A stretch of 50,734 nt of DNA, taken from Deltaproteobacteria bacterium. GTDB taxonomy: Bacteria > Desulfobacterota > Desulfarculia > Adiutricales > Adiutricaceae. The stretch lies in assembly GCA_031279515.1 (NCBI GenBank), contig JAITII010000011.1:1-50734 (forward strand), in the 5' to 3' direction. This document shows positions 16,478-27,780 of this stretch, piece by piece (position 1 is the stretch's first letter; the number at the start of each line of letters is the position of its first letter). The position numbers were made by a program, and so were the translations under genes. The notes beneath the pieces were generated by a model. That model saw only the letters and a program-made list of their open reading frames with translations, did not search any database and was not told the origin of the DNA.

Positions 16478-18226
16478 TTGAAAGAAAAACCTATAAAAAA
16501 CCTCATACTCACCGCCATGGGGGACATGGAACCGGACCTCGTCATTAAGGGAGCCCTCATCTTCAACTCCTTTACGGGTTTTTTCACCCCGGCGGACCTG
16601 GCTGTGAAAGATGGTTACATAGCCGGAGTTGGGGCTTACGACTCGACTGTCACCATAGATGGAAGGAACCATTACCTCCTTCCAGGCCTCATGGATAGCC
16701 ACGTCCACATAGAATCTTCCCTCTGCTCCCCGGCAGAATTCGCCCGGGCTTTAAATGCCAATGGGGTAACCACAGTAATAGCCGACCCCCATGAGATAGC
16801 TAATGTAGCAGGCGCTAAAGGCATCCAATACTTTTTGGACGCCTCCGAAGGGACACCGGTAAATATCTTCGTCATGCTCCCTTCCTGCGTTCCAGCCTCT
16901 GATTTGGAATGCGGGGGCGCAACACTTAAGGCCCAAGACCTCCTGCCCTTTATCTGTCACCCCAGGGTCTTAGGCCTAGGGGAGATGATGAATTTTCCCG
17001 GGGTCTTATCTTTAGACCCTGAGGTCCTGGAAAAGATGAACCTCAAGTGGAAAGACTGCCCCACCCGCAAGGAATTTTACTTAGATGGCCACGCCCCGGG
17101 TCTAATGGGTAGAAGCCTTACCGCTTATGCAGCAGCCGGAATATCTTCCGACCATGAGTCCACCTCCTGCGGAGAGCTCTCAGACAAGCTCTCCAGTGGG
17201 ATCTTCTGCTTACTAAGGGAGGGAACTGCGGCCAAGAACCTGTTAAATCTCTTACCTATTGTGACTTCCTTCAATTCCCGTTTCTGCGCCATGGCCACAG
17301 ACGATAGGCACGCCATAGACCTCAAGGTGGATGGGAGCATTAACCACCTTCTGAGGGTAGCCTTGGCTGCCCGCAATGTCTCTCTCCCAGAGCTCATCAA
17401 CATGGCATCCTTAAACGGGGCCTTGCACTACGGCCTTACTGACATAGGGGCCTTGGCCCCTGGCTACAGGGCGGACATGGCCCTCTATCCCGACCTCTGG
17501 TCCTTTAGGCCCTCTATGGTCTGGAAAGACGGCGTCTTAACCGCCAGGGAGGGAAAGTCCTTGGTCCCTGTCATAGGACCCGGAAAGGCGGATGCCATGC
17601 GCCATTCGGTAAAACTTGGCCCCATCAAAGCCGGGGATCTAAAGGCCTTGGCCTCAAAGAGTTTAAAGGCCCGGGTCATAGGCATGAGGGACTCTGAGAT
17701 AGTAACCGATGAGCTAATAATGGAACTTCCAGTACGTTCCGGGGAATTTTTATCCGATCCGGAAAAAGACATTGCCAAAATGGCGGTCTTTGACCGCTAT
17801 AGACCAGAGTCAAAGCCGGCAATAGGCTTTTTAAAGGGCCTGGGCTTAAAAAGGGGGGCAATAGGTTCCACAGTGAGCCACGACTCCCATAACCTGGTGG
17901 TGCTGGGGGCCTCGGATAAGGATATGATAATCGCCGCGAAAAGGCTGGCTGCAATTGAGGGCGGCCTCATTGCGGTCCTAGACGGTAAGGTCCTAGGTGA
18001 ACTGCCGCTTCCCATAGGGGGCCTCATGAGCACCATGACACTTTTGGAAACTGCCAATATCTTGGGCGCTTTGCTAGAAACCCTCCCCCGCCTGGGCTTT
18101 GGAAAGACCGATGACCCCTTTATGCCGCTGGCTTTCATGAGCCTACCCGTTGTCCCGGAACTAAAGCTCACCTCCAAGGGTCTAGTAGACGTCAAAACCT
18201 CGTCCATTGTGCCCTTAAACGCATGA
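16478..18226 (+). CDS. ade: Adenine deaminase
   Basis: Deaminates adenine to hypoxanthine in purine salvage. It is an amidohydrolase of 582 residues, close to the E. coli enzyme. Metal-binding motifs are MDSHVHIESS, DPHEIANV and GLGEMMNFPGV, then LDGHAPGL, SSDHESTSCGE and ATDDRHA. The second half has the Ade-specific domain with IGSTVSHDSHNLVVLG and GGLIAVLDGKVLGELPLPIGGLMS. The start is TTG 16478: an in-frame TAA lies 30 bases upstream and no ATG or GTG occurs before the conserved N-terminus. Its stop overlaps the start of the alpha/beta hydrolase gene (ATGA). Confidence 0.93.
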   Translation: MKEKPIKNLILTAMGDMEPDLVIKGALIFNSFTGFFTPADLAVKDGYIAGVGAYDSTVTIDGRNHYLLPGLMDSHVHIESSLCSPAEFARALNANGVTTVIADPHEIANVAGAKGIQYFLDASEGTPVNIFVMLPSCVPASDLECGGATLKAQDLLPFICHPRVLGLGEMMNFPGVLSLDPEVLEKMNLKWKDCPTRKEFYLDGHAPGLMGRSLTAYAAAGISSDHESTSCGELSDKLSSGIFCLLREGTAAKNLLNLLPIVTSFNSRFCAMATDDRHAIDLKVDGSINHLLRVALAARNVSLPELINMASLNGALHYGLTDIGALAPGYRADMALYPDLWSFRPSMVWKDGVLTAREGKSLVPVIGPGKADAMRHSVKLGPIKAGDLKALASKSLKARVIGMRDSEIVTDELIMELPVRSGEFLSDPEKDIAKMAVFDRYRPESKPAIGFLKGLGLKRGAIGSTVSHDSHNLVVLGASDKDMIIAAKRLAAIEGGLIAVLDGKVLGELPLPIGGLMSTMTLLETANILGALLETLPRLGFGKTDDPFMPLAFMSLPVVPELKLTSKGLVDVKTSSIVPLNA

Positions 18227-19167
18227 AAGGCCCTCCCACGCCCCACCCCCAAAGTCTTTTGTTGCCCCGGGTCCAAGAGGGCCCCTGGCGCCTGGAATAT
18301 CCTTTTACTTCCAGGTACATGACCCTCCCCGACGGCATCTTGCACTATGTGGATGAAGGAAATGGCCCCCCTATAGTCCTGGTCCACGGGAACCCCACCT
18401 GGTCCTTTCTCTGGCGCAAGGTTATTTCCCATTTCCAAGATAGTTTCAGGCTCATAGCCATGGATCACCTGGGTATGGGCTTGTCCTCAAGGCCCGACCC
18501 CTTAAGCTACAACTATAGGCTAGCCGATCGCATCTTAGATCTGGGCTATTTTTTAGGCAATTTAGAGATAAACTATCCAGTCCGCCTCATAGCCCACGAT
18601 TGGGGAGGCCCCATTGCTCTTAGCTGGGCTATGGAAAATCCCCACAAGGTCCACTCCCTTGTCCTTTTGAATACGGGCACTAGGCTCCCCATTGGCTACA
18701 GGCTTCCCTTTAGCTTAAAAGCCTTCCGCACCTGTAACGCCTTGGGCGGCTTCATGATAAAAACCTTAGGGCTCTTTAACTCTGGCTTTTTGGCCAAGGG
18801 GTCTCTAAGACCCCTTGGCCAAAAAGCCAGGGAAGGCTATTTTGCGCCTTACTGGACAAAAGCCTTAAGAATTGGGGTAGCCGGCTTTGTCCAGGATATT
18901 CCCTTAGATGACAAGCACCCTAGCCGCTTTACCTTAAATGCTATAGACAAGGGACTTGCGTCTTTAGCTAAGATGCCCATCTTTCTTGTGTGGGGACTTT
19001 CGGACTTTGTCTTTTCCCCTCCCTTTCTCTATTACTGCAAAAAAAGACTCCCCGCAGCCAGGGTCTTGGCTCTAGACAATTCAGGCCATCTAGCCCTGGA
19101 AGATGAGCCCAAAAAGATCCTAAAAGGCCTGGAAGACTTCTGGAAGGGCCACTCTCCAGCTAAATAG
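18223..19167 (+). CDS. oleB: Alpha/beta hydrolase, OleB-like (haloalkane dehalogenase family)
   Basis: A 314-residue alpha/beta hydrolase. HGNPTWSFLWR is the oxyanion-hole strand, and AHDWGG (124-129) holds an Asp nucleophile (D126), as in haloalkane dehalogenases and OleB. NSGHLALEDEP near 290 supplies the catalytic His, and FVQDIPL is shared with OleB. OleB opens and decarboxylates the beta-lactone made by OleC to give a long-chain cis-olefin. The identity rests on its neighbour, which is a good OleC; alone it could be a dehalogenase. It starts in the adenine deaminase stop codon (ATGA), so the two are translationally coupled. A perfect 22-bp inverted repeat lies inside the gene at 18782-18830. 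Confidence 0.72.
   Translation: MKGPPTPHPQSLLLPRVQEGPWRLEYPFTSRYMTLPDGILHYVDEGNGPPIVLVHGNPTWSFLWRKVISHFQDSFRLIAMDHLGMGLSSRPDPLSYNYRLADRILDLGYFLGNLEINYPVRLIAHDWGGPIALSWAMENPHKVHSLVLLNTGTRLPIGYRLPFSLKAFRTCNALGGFMIKTLGLFNSGFLAKGSLRPLGQKAREGYFAPYWTKALRIGVAGFVQDIPLDDKHPSRFTLNAIDKGLASLAKMPIFLVWGLSDFVFSPPFLYYCKKRLPAARVLALDNSGHLALEDEPKKILKGLEDFWKGHSPAK
18780..18832. repeat. Long perfect inverted repeat inside the oleB-like coding sequence
   Basis: Positions 18782-18803 are the exact reverse complement of 18809-18830, a 22-bp stem with the 5-base loop TCTAA. One G-T wobble and one further pair extend it to 18780-18832. Each arm contains GGCTTTTTGGCCAAGGGG or its complement. The reading frame runs through it without interruption (encoding about FLAKGSLRPLGQKA). 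Confidence 0.9.
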
Positions 19168-19201
19168 GCAAAAAGCCCCTAAAAATACACTAATACTTGC
19201 C

Positions 19202-20860
19202 ATGCCAATAATTGAAAAAAATATCTTTAACATTGCCTCTTTAATAAGTGAGGCTGCCCGCAAAAATCCTAGTGGGATAGCCACCTTATCTAGGGTGGGA
19301 GCCGATTGTCTATCTCGGACTACCCTTAGCTTTAAAGAGCTAGACGATGATAGTTCCCAGCTTGCCTCCGGGCTCATAAACATGGACCTTAAAGCGGGTT
19401 CCAAGGTGGCCCTCTTAGTCCCCTACGGCCCTGACTTTCACATCATAGTCTTTGCTGTCTTCAAGGCGGGTTTAATCCCTGTCATGGTGGACCCCGGGAT
19501 GGGGGCCAAGCGCTTTTTAGAGTGCCTGGGGACCGCAGGTCCCAAGGCACTTATTGGTTCGCCCAAGGCCCAATTTCTCTCTTTAATCTTTAAAGGGCAC
19601 TTTAAAGAGCTAACCTTACGTGTAACCTTAGGCCGCAGATGGGGCTGGGGTGGTGAGACTGTAAAAAACCTCTTAGAGGGCAAAGGGCCCACCCACCATA
19701 TGGTGGAAACCCCAGAGGATTCTACAGCTGCCATCCTTTTCACCTCGGGGGCTACGGGCCCGGCCAAGGGGGTCATCTATACCCACGCTATGTTTAGGGC
19801 CCAGGTGGAATTGATCCGCGAAAACTTTGCCCTCCAGGAAGGGGACAGAGATCTTGTAACCTTCCCTCTCTTCGGGCTCTTTACCCCGGCCTTGGGGGTG
19901 ACCGCGGTCATGCCCTCCATGAATCCCACCCTTCCGGCCCTGGCAGACCCCAAGAAGTTGGTTACCGCCATCTTGGAAGACAAGGCCAGCTCACTTTTTG
20001 CCTCTCCGGTCCTTTTAAGCAACCTGGCAAATTACCTAAAAGAAAATAAGGTAAAGCTTAAAGGTTTAAAGACAGTCATCTGCGCCGGGGCCCCGGTGCA
20101 ACCCCAATTGGCTTTAAGGGTGAAAGAGTCCTTAGAACCAGAGGCCTTAGTTTTCACCCCCTACGGGGCAACAGAGGCCATGCCCCTTACGCGCATAGAG
20201 GTCCATGAGATCCAAGAGACCCGGGGCATGAGCGAGCAGGGCTTTGGGATGTGCCTGGGAAGGCCTGTAACCGGGCACGATATCTTAATCCTCCCCATCA
20301 GCGAAAAGAAAATAGAAAGCTTTAAAGAAACTGACCTCTTGCCCCAGGGGGAGGTGGGCGAGCTCATAGCCACAGGACCAGTGGTGGCCCTTAGCTATTA
20401 CGAGCTTCCCCAGGCCGATGCCTTAAGCATAGTAAAAGGCCCGGAAGGAAAACTCTGGCGGCGCATGGGGGACCTGGGCTGGAAGGACGCCCTGGGAAGG
20501 GTCTGGTTCTGCGGACGCAAGAACCAGAGGGTAACTACCCCTAAGGGAGTCCTCTTTACCATCTCCTGCGAATCCGTCTTCAATAACCATCCCTTGGTGC
20601 GCCGCAGCGCCTTAGTGGGGGTGGGCGACCCCGGCTCCCAAATCCCCGTTATAGTCTTAGAAACTTCCAAAAAATTGGATAATTCCCGCTGGGAGTCCTT
20701 GACCAAAGAGCTAAGCACCCTGGCCAAGGCCAATCCCCGCACCAGGGATATCAAAGACTTTTTAAGCCATAATGACTTTCCCGTGGATATCCGCCACAAC
20801 GCTAAAATAGCCAGGGAAAAGCTTGCACTGTGGGCAAAGAGCAAACTAGCTAAAAAATAA
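19202..20860 (+). CDS. oleC: AMP-forming ligase, OleC-like (beta-lactone synthetase)
   Basis: A 552-residue member of the ANL (acyl-CoA synthetase) superfamily. The ATP-binding motif is ILFTSGATGPAKGVIYTH near residues 179-196. The features that point to OleC are LVTFPLFGLFTPALG, VFTPYGATEAMPLTRI, the late WFCGRKNQRV and NNHPLVRRSALVGVG. OleC converts a beta-hydroxy acid to a beta-lactone with ATP. Gene order with the OleB-like hydrolase 34 bases upstream supports this. Neither OleA (thiolase that condenses two acyl-CoAs) nor OleD (the reductase) is present in the window. The alternative is a general fatty acid ligase. Confidence 0.8.
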   Translation: MPIIEKNIFNIASLISEAARKNPSGIATLSRVGADCLSRTTLSFKELDDDSSQLASGLINMDLKAGSKVALLVPYGPDFHIIVFAVFKAGLIPVMVDPGMGAKRFLECLGTAGPKALIGSPKAQFLSLIFKGHFKELTLRVTLGRRWGWGGETVKNLLEGKGPTHHMVETPEDSTAAILFTSGATGPAKGVIYTHAMFRAQVELIRENFALQEGDRDLVTFPLFGLFTPALGVTAVMPSMNPTLPALADPKKLVTAILEDKASSLFASPVLLSNLANYLKENKVKLKGLKTVICAGAPVQPQLALRVKESLEPEALVFTPYGATEAMPLTRIEVHEIQETRGMSEQGFGMCLGRPVTGHDILILPISEKKIESFKETDLLPQGEVGELIATGPVVALSYYELPQADALSIVKGPEGKLWRRMGDLGWKDALGRVWFCGRKNQRVTTPKGVLFTISCESVFNNHPLVRRSALVGVGDPGSQIPVIVLETSKKLDNSRWESLTKELSTLAKANPRTRDIKDFLSHNDFPVDIRHNAKIAREKLALWAKSKLAKK

Positions 20861-21247
20861 GAAAAAATGGAACCCAAAGGATCTAAAAAAATCTCTTTAA
20901 GGGAGCACCCGAAAATCCCAGAAAAAACTACCTATAGTAGCCTCAAAATCTACCTAAAGCTTTCAAGAGCTACTAAGAAAGGGAGGCCCACTTTTTAGGA
21001 CAATTTTGGGGCCAAATTTCTAATTAGAGCCCCAAAGCTAAAAAGCTTAAACTAAACTTGCTTATAGACTCAAAATGTGGTATTAATAGGGATCTTGTGC
21101 GATAAAGGCCACAAAAAAAGATCCTAAACAAGACCAATTTCCCCATGCTAAATTCCCTCTAAACTTTTAATTTATATTTTTATTTTTGGCCACAAGAAAG
21201 GTGCGCCAAAGCACATGCCAAAATTAGCTTAAACCGCATTTTACACT
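20861..21247. other. Intergenic stretch before dnaN
   Basis: About 390 bases. A TTTGGGGC/GCCCCAAA stem (21005-21012 with 21029-21036) may end the oleC transcript. No clear cluster of DnaA boxes was seen, although dnaN is often near oriC. A Shine-Dalgarno GGAGG at 21248-21252 fixes the dnaN start. Confidence 0.45.
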
Positions 21248-21256
21248 GGAGGATAC

Positions 21257-22384
21257 ATGCTGAAAGCCAAAGTGAAAAATGATGAATTCCAAAAAGGCCT
21301 GAGCCAGACATCTAACATAGCTGGAAAATTTACGTCCATGCCGATTCTATCCAATGTCCTTTTGCAAACTGTCGGCGGCAAGCTGATTTTGAATGCTACG
21401 GATCTAGAGACCACTTTTCAGGCAGAATACTTAGCTGACGTCATCTCCGAAGGAAAGCTCGCCATACCTGCCAAGACCCTAAATGACATCAGCCATTCCC
21501 TAGATTCCTCAGAGGTCCTGGACCTGGAGGAATTAGACAATTTTACGCTAGAGGTCAAAGGCGGAGCCTTTAAGACGAATATCTACGGCATGTCCCCCGA
21601 TGAGTTTCCCAGGTCCCCCCAGTTGGAAAATCTGCCCTTGGCACAGGTGAAAAGCTCCGATCTCCTGGACGCCATCAGTAAGACCAGCTATTCGGTCACC
21701 ACCACCAATACTAATTACAACTTAGCTGGGATCTTCTGGATTACCGAGGAGGTGGATGACGCAAAAGTTTTGCACCTCGTTTCCTCGGACTCCAATAGGC
21801 TCAATATTACTACCCTTACTAGCCCGACTATTGCCGACTTCGATGGGGACAGGGGGCTCATTACCTCCAGAAAGGGTTTAATGGAGCTAAAGCTGTTAGC
21901 TGAAACCTCTGAGTCTATCCAACTGGCAGTCAATATCTCAAGCTTGGTGGCCAAGACCGACAATTCCCTCCTTATGATAAGGCTCTTAGAGGGAAACTTT
22001 CCAGATTACCGCAAGCTCATACCCCCTTCCCCCACCATCACCATAACCTTGAATCGCAGGGAGTTCATCGACACCTTAAGGCGCATGACTCTTTTAACTA
22101 CAAATAAGTTCAAGGTCATCTACTTCAAGTTCACCCAAGACAATTTGAACTTATCTACCCACAACCCGGAACTGGGTTTGGCCGAAGAAAATGTTGCGGT
22201 GCAATACGAGGGAGAAGAGCTCACCATAGGCTTTGAGCCCAGGCACCTTATGGACCCCATTCTAAACCTCAAAAGCGAGAGATTCCAAATTGAGATTTTG
22301 GATGCCAATAGGCCTGTAATCATAAAAGGCGCCGATGACCCAGGTTACATGGGGATCTTAACTACAGTTAAGATCAACAAATAA
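21257..22384 (+). CDS. dnaN: DNA polymerase III subunit beta (sliding clamp)
   Basis: The ring-shaped clamp that holds replicative polymerase on DNA. The three clamp domains are visible: LSQTSNIAGKFTSMPILSNV with LILNATDLETTF in domain 1, YSVTTTNTNYNLAGIFW with VSSDSNRLNI in domain 2, and NFPDYRKLIPP plus the C-terminal GADDPGYMGILTTVKI in domain 3. Length 375 is normal. The start ATG 21257 has GGAGG four bases upstream. The usual SDSHRLA-type segment reads SSDSNRLNI and the usual PMR(L/V) end reads GILTTVKINK, so the partner-binding C-terminus is somewhat divergent. Confidence 0.95.
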   Translation: MLKAKVKNDEFQKGLSQTSNIAGKFTSMPILSNVLLQTVGGKLILNATDLETTFQAEYLADVISEGKLAIPAKTLNDISHSLDSSEVLDLEELDNFTLEVKGGAFKTNIYGMSPDEFPRSPQLENLPLAQVKSSDLLDAISKTSYSVTTTNTNYNLAGIFWITEEVDDAKVLHLVSSDSNRLNITTLTSPTIADFDGDRGLITSRKGLMELKLLAETSESIQLAVNISSLVAKTDNSLLMIRLLEGNFPDYRKLIPPSPTITITLNRREFIDTLRRMTLLTTNKFKVIYFKFTQDNLNLSTHNPELGLAEENVAVQYEGEELTIGFEPRHLMDPILNLKSERFQIEILDANRPVIIKGADDPGYMGILTTVKINK

Positions 22385-22417
22385 CTTATTACCTATTACC
22401 TTTTAGCTTGGCCTTTT

Positions 22418-22472
22418 GCCCTTTACCCTTGGCAGCTCCAAGGGTAAAGGGCAATAATTTAGTCTTTTTTTT
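22418..22472 (+). terminator. Long hairpin terminator after dnaN
   Basis: A perfect 15-bp stem (22418-22432 with 22438-22452, arm GCCCTTTACCCTTGG) with the loop CAGCT. Eight T follow at 22465-22472 after a 12-base AT-rich spacer. Confidence 0.75.
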
Positions 22473-22473
22473 A

Positions 22474-25012
<2,539 letters not shown>

Positions 25013-25219
25013 AGGAAGCTATTATAAATAATAAAAGACAACAAAATTTGCTGCCCCTTTACAAAAAGGCACACCTTGCATAAGCAGGGAGCCCATTTGT
25101 ACCTTATTAGATCTTTTTGATTGTCCCTTGGGTAAACTTTAAGCCTTACCCAACATTCTGGCATTGGTGCTCGGGTAGGTTAATGGGAGTGCTAATTTCA
25201 ATACGAGCTAAAGCCGCTG
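25013..25219. other. Intergenic stretch after gyrB
   Basis: No gene, tRNA or strong hairpin seen. Base composition becomes more AT-rich from here through the ankyrin region. Confidence 0.4.
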
Positions 25220-25429
25220 ATGGCTATACTTCGTTATCATGGCAAGTATCGCGGCACTTTTAAGCCTCCAATTGCACGCCACTTAGAACTATCAAGGGAT
25301 TTGGTTCGTTTCACACTCTTAAGGCTGGCGGCAATTAAGACAATAGTCAGAAATCAGAAGAACATTGCCAGTAAGCAGAAGAATAGTCATGGGAAAAGGA
25401 AAATTTTTCTAGCTCGTGTTAGCTTTTAA
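25220..25429 (+). CDS. Short open frame of unknown nature
   Basis: A 69-residue basic frame (MAILRYHGKYRGTFKPPIAR, then HLELSRDLVRFTLLRLAAIK). The first 45 residues look protein-like, with helical, Arg/Lys-rich content as in DNA-binding or transposase N-termini. The last 20 are of low complexity. I do not recognise it, and it may be the stump of a longer lost gene. No clear ribosome binding site is seen. Confidence 0.22.
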   Translation: MAILRYHGKYRGTFKPPIARHLELSRDLVRFTLLRLAAIKTIVRNQKNIASKQKNSHGKRKIFLARVSF

Positions 25430-25476
25430 ATAACGAAGTAATTACATTTAGAATTTTCCTATTGTGGAGTTTAGCT

Positions 25477-26163
25477 ATGAAAATTTTACATATAATGATA
25501 GCGCTATTAGCGATTAGTATGTATAACGCCGTAATTACAAGACCAGGCAAAGCAGCAATGTCGGATAGCGACTTTTTTTCATTGGTAGATAAAGGCGATC
25601 TTTCAAAGGTCCAAGATGCCATTAAAGCCGGAGCAAATATTAATGCCAAAGATAAGTATGGCAATACACCCCTCCACAAAGCGGCTGCAGCCATGTTCAT
25701 AAATTCAGAGGTGGTGAGAGCTTTAATTAACGCCGGCGCAAATGTTAACGCTAGAAATAATTCTGGATTGACCCCCTTATCTACACTTCTATCTCGTTTT
25801 ACACTCCGTTTAGTTCCAGAAGAGAGAATTGCAGCTTTGAACTTATTAGTCTCCGCAGGCGCAGATGTTAATGCCCGTGATAAAGATGGAACAACGGTCC
25901 TTATGATTGCTGTAGAATGCTATGGTGCCTCAGTGGTTAATGCCCTAATAAATGCTGGGGCTGATGTGAATGCCAGGGACAATGACGGCAAGACGCCTCT
26001 AATGTATCTTTTTTTCTGTTCATATGAATCTATTGATGAGGTAGAAAGTATAGTATCGATGTTGACAAAAGCTGGGGCCGATCTAAATGCGAAAGATAAT
26101 AATGGAAGTTCAGCGCGCCCTTTAGTTAATGAAAGGCAAAGCGAGGGGTGCCTGAGAACCTAA
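25477..26163 (+). CDS. Secreted ankyrin repeat protein, copy 1
   Basis: A 228-residue protein. Residues 1-28 are a signal peptide (MKILHIMIALLAISMYNAVI, ending GKAAM). About five ankyrin repeats follow, with turns such as AIKAGANINAKDKYGNTPLH, ALINAGANVNARNNSGLTPL, VSAGADVNARDKDGTTVLM and ALINAGADVNARDNDGKTPLM. Ankyrin arrays bind other proteins; export suggests a periplasmic or extracellular partner, perhaps a host protein if the organism is a symbiont (inference). The start ATG 25477 has GGAG seven bases upstream; a TTG five codons earlier is unlikely. The gene at 26494 is a close paralogue in the same orientation, 1017 bases on. Confidence 0.85.
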   Translation: MKILHIMIALLAISMYNAVITRPGKAAMSDSDFFSLVDKGDLSKVQDAIKAGANINAKDKYGNTPLHKAAAAMFINSEVVRALINAGANVNARNNSGLTPLSTLLSRFTLRLVPEERIAALNLLVSAGADVNARDKDGTTVLMIAVECYGASVVNALINAGADVNARDNDGKTPLMYLFFCSYESIDEVESIVSMLTKAGADLNAKDNNGSSARPLVNERQSEGCLRT

Positions 26164-26493
26164 ATTAAAATTTAATTTAACGAGCTTTAAAATTAACCTT
26201 CTAGGTACTATCTTTTAATAGCAAAGAAAATTTTTATAGGGCGATCAAAGAGCCAAAAAATTGTTTTAGGTCGGACTCTGTCGTAGGCTTAACAAATCTT
26301 GGGTTCGAAAAAAATTCTGCCTGTTTTAGTATGATAAAATTTTAAGCTATATTTTGAAAATATTTATATACATTGGGATATTTTATACTTTATTCATCTA
26401 AGAAAAAAATGACCACATTTACACTCTCTTTATTAATCTTTAAAATATTATAAGGTACTTGCAATTACAACTTTCCAATTATGGAGCTTACCT
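26164..26493. other. AT-rich spacer between the two ankyrin genes
   Basis: About 330 bases with no gene or clear terminator. The last 40 bases before copy 2 resemble those before copy 1, so the duplicated unit includes the ribosome binding site. Confidence 0.5.
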
Positions 26494-27183
26494 ATGAAAA
26501 TTTTACATATAATGATAACACTATTAGCTATTATTATGTTTAACGCCGTACTTACAAGCCCAGGCAAAGCAGCAATGTCGGATAGCGAATTTTTTTCATT
26601 GGTAGATACTGGCAATCTTTCAAAGGTCCAAGATGCCATTAAAGCCGGAGCAAATGTTAATGCCAAAGATGATTGGGGCGAAACACCCCTCCATATAGCG
26701 GCTGCATCCATGTTTATAAATTCAGAGGTGGTGAGAGCTTTAATTAATGCTGGCGCAAATGTTAACGCTAGAAATAATTATGGATTGACCCCCTTAACTA
26801 CACTTTGGCAACCTGGTTTTGAATCCCAATCAAAACCAGAAGAGAGAATTGCAGTTTTGAACATTTTAGTCTCCGCAGGAGCTGATGTTAATGCCCGTGA
26901 TACAGATGGAAGAACGGTCCTTATGAATGCTGTAGAATCCTTTGGTACCTCAGTGGTTAATGCCCTAATAAATGCTGGGGCGGATGTGAATGCCAGGGAC
27001 AATAACGGCAAGACGCCTCTAATGTATATTTCTTCTTGTTCATATGGCTCTATTGATGAGATAAACAGCGTAGTATCGATTTTGACCAAAGCTGGGGCCG
27101 ATCTAAATGCTAAAGATAGTAATGGAAAGTCAGCGCAGTCTTTTGTAAATGAGAGGCAAAGCCAGGGGTGCATGGCAGGCTAA
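26494..27183 (+). CDS. Secreted ankyrin repeat protein, copy 2
   Basis: A 229-residue paralogue of copy 1 with the same signal peptide (MKILHIMITLLAIIMFNAVL, ending GKAAM) and about five ankyrin repeats in the same order. Most of the protein is identical between copies. Differences cluster in the loop after the second repeat (TLWQPGFESQSKPEERIAV here, TLLSRFTLRLVPEERIAA in copy 1) and at the C-terminus (QSQGCMAG against QSEGCLRT). GGAG lies about eight bases before the ATG. Both frames are intact, so both are probably functional or the duplication is recent. Confidence 0.85.
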   Translation: MKILHIMITLLAIIMFNAVLTSPGKAAMSDSEFFSLVDTGNLSKVQDAIKAGANVNAKDDWGETPLHIAAASMFINSEVVRALINAGANVNARNNYGLTPLTTLWQPGFESQSKPEERIAVLNILVSAGADVNARDTDGRTVLMNAVESFGTSVVNALINAGADVNARDNNGKTPLMYISSCSYGSIDEINSVVSILTKAGADLNAKDSNGKSAQSFVNERQSQGCMAG

Positions 27184-27667
27184 ATTAAAATTGATTAAAA
27201 AAACTGTAAAGTTCTTCATATAATCTGTTCTAGCGGCTTCAAGCTAATTTTCTAGAGTGCATTTTTTATGAAATAAACTAAACTCACAAACGAAACATAA
27301 TTAAACATTTGCATTTATTTTTTAGATAGGCTAGTGCGCACTTGATGCAGTTTTGACCTCATTTAACAGAGCCTTACAAAAATTGACTAGGCAATTGTAT
27401 TTACGCCAGTATTGCATTTTCAAATGATTTAAATATCTTTTAACTTTATCAAAGTATAAAATTGCAAATTTTATTTTTAGCTCTGACTCTAAAACATTCG
27501 TTTAATCAATTCTCTGAAACAGGGATTAAAAGCACATTCAGATTTTGTATCAGATACTGGAAGCTACCTACGATTTATAGAAGATTAAGTTTATTTGATC
27601 TTTTATAAAATTAAGATTTTTTTTGTTGTTTCTCTGTATTTAGTGTTAGATCATTAATTGCTGTTTT

Positions 27668-27780
27668 TTAGAATTTTCTAATTAATGGCTCTAGTTATGA
27701 AAATTTCGTAAATATGATAACGCTTTTTAGCCGTATTCTCTTAACTGCAATTGTATGTCCAGCTAATGCCATTTATCCTG
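27668..27780 (+). pseudogene. Relic of a third ankyrin gene (5' end only)
   Basis: The leader and start of the ankyrin genes recur in degenerate form: TAGAATTTTC, then GTTATGAAAATTT (ATG at 27697) and AATATGATAACGCT. Two bases are missing relative to the live copies, which shifts the frame and gives MKIS followed by TAA. Similarity fades after about 110 bases and no ankyrin repeat is left. Confidence 0.65.

Larger units (their letters stand above)
25449..27183 (+). repeat. Tandem duplication of an ankyrin gene with its leader
   Basis: The start codons are 1017 bases apart and the two copies match closely over signal peptide, repeats and about 30 bases of leader. Long identical runs occur, for example around the start of the first ankyrin repeat. 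The spacer downstream of copy 1 shows no clear match to that after copy 2. Confidence 0.85.

Noticed and set aside
20861..21256. Replication origin beside dnaN
   Set aside because: No cluster of TTATNCACA-type boxes was found by eye; only isolated near matches.
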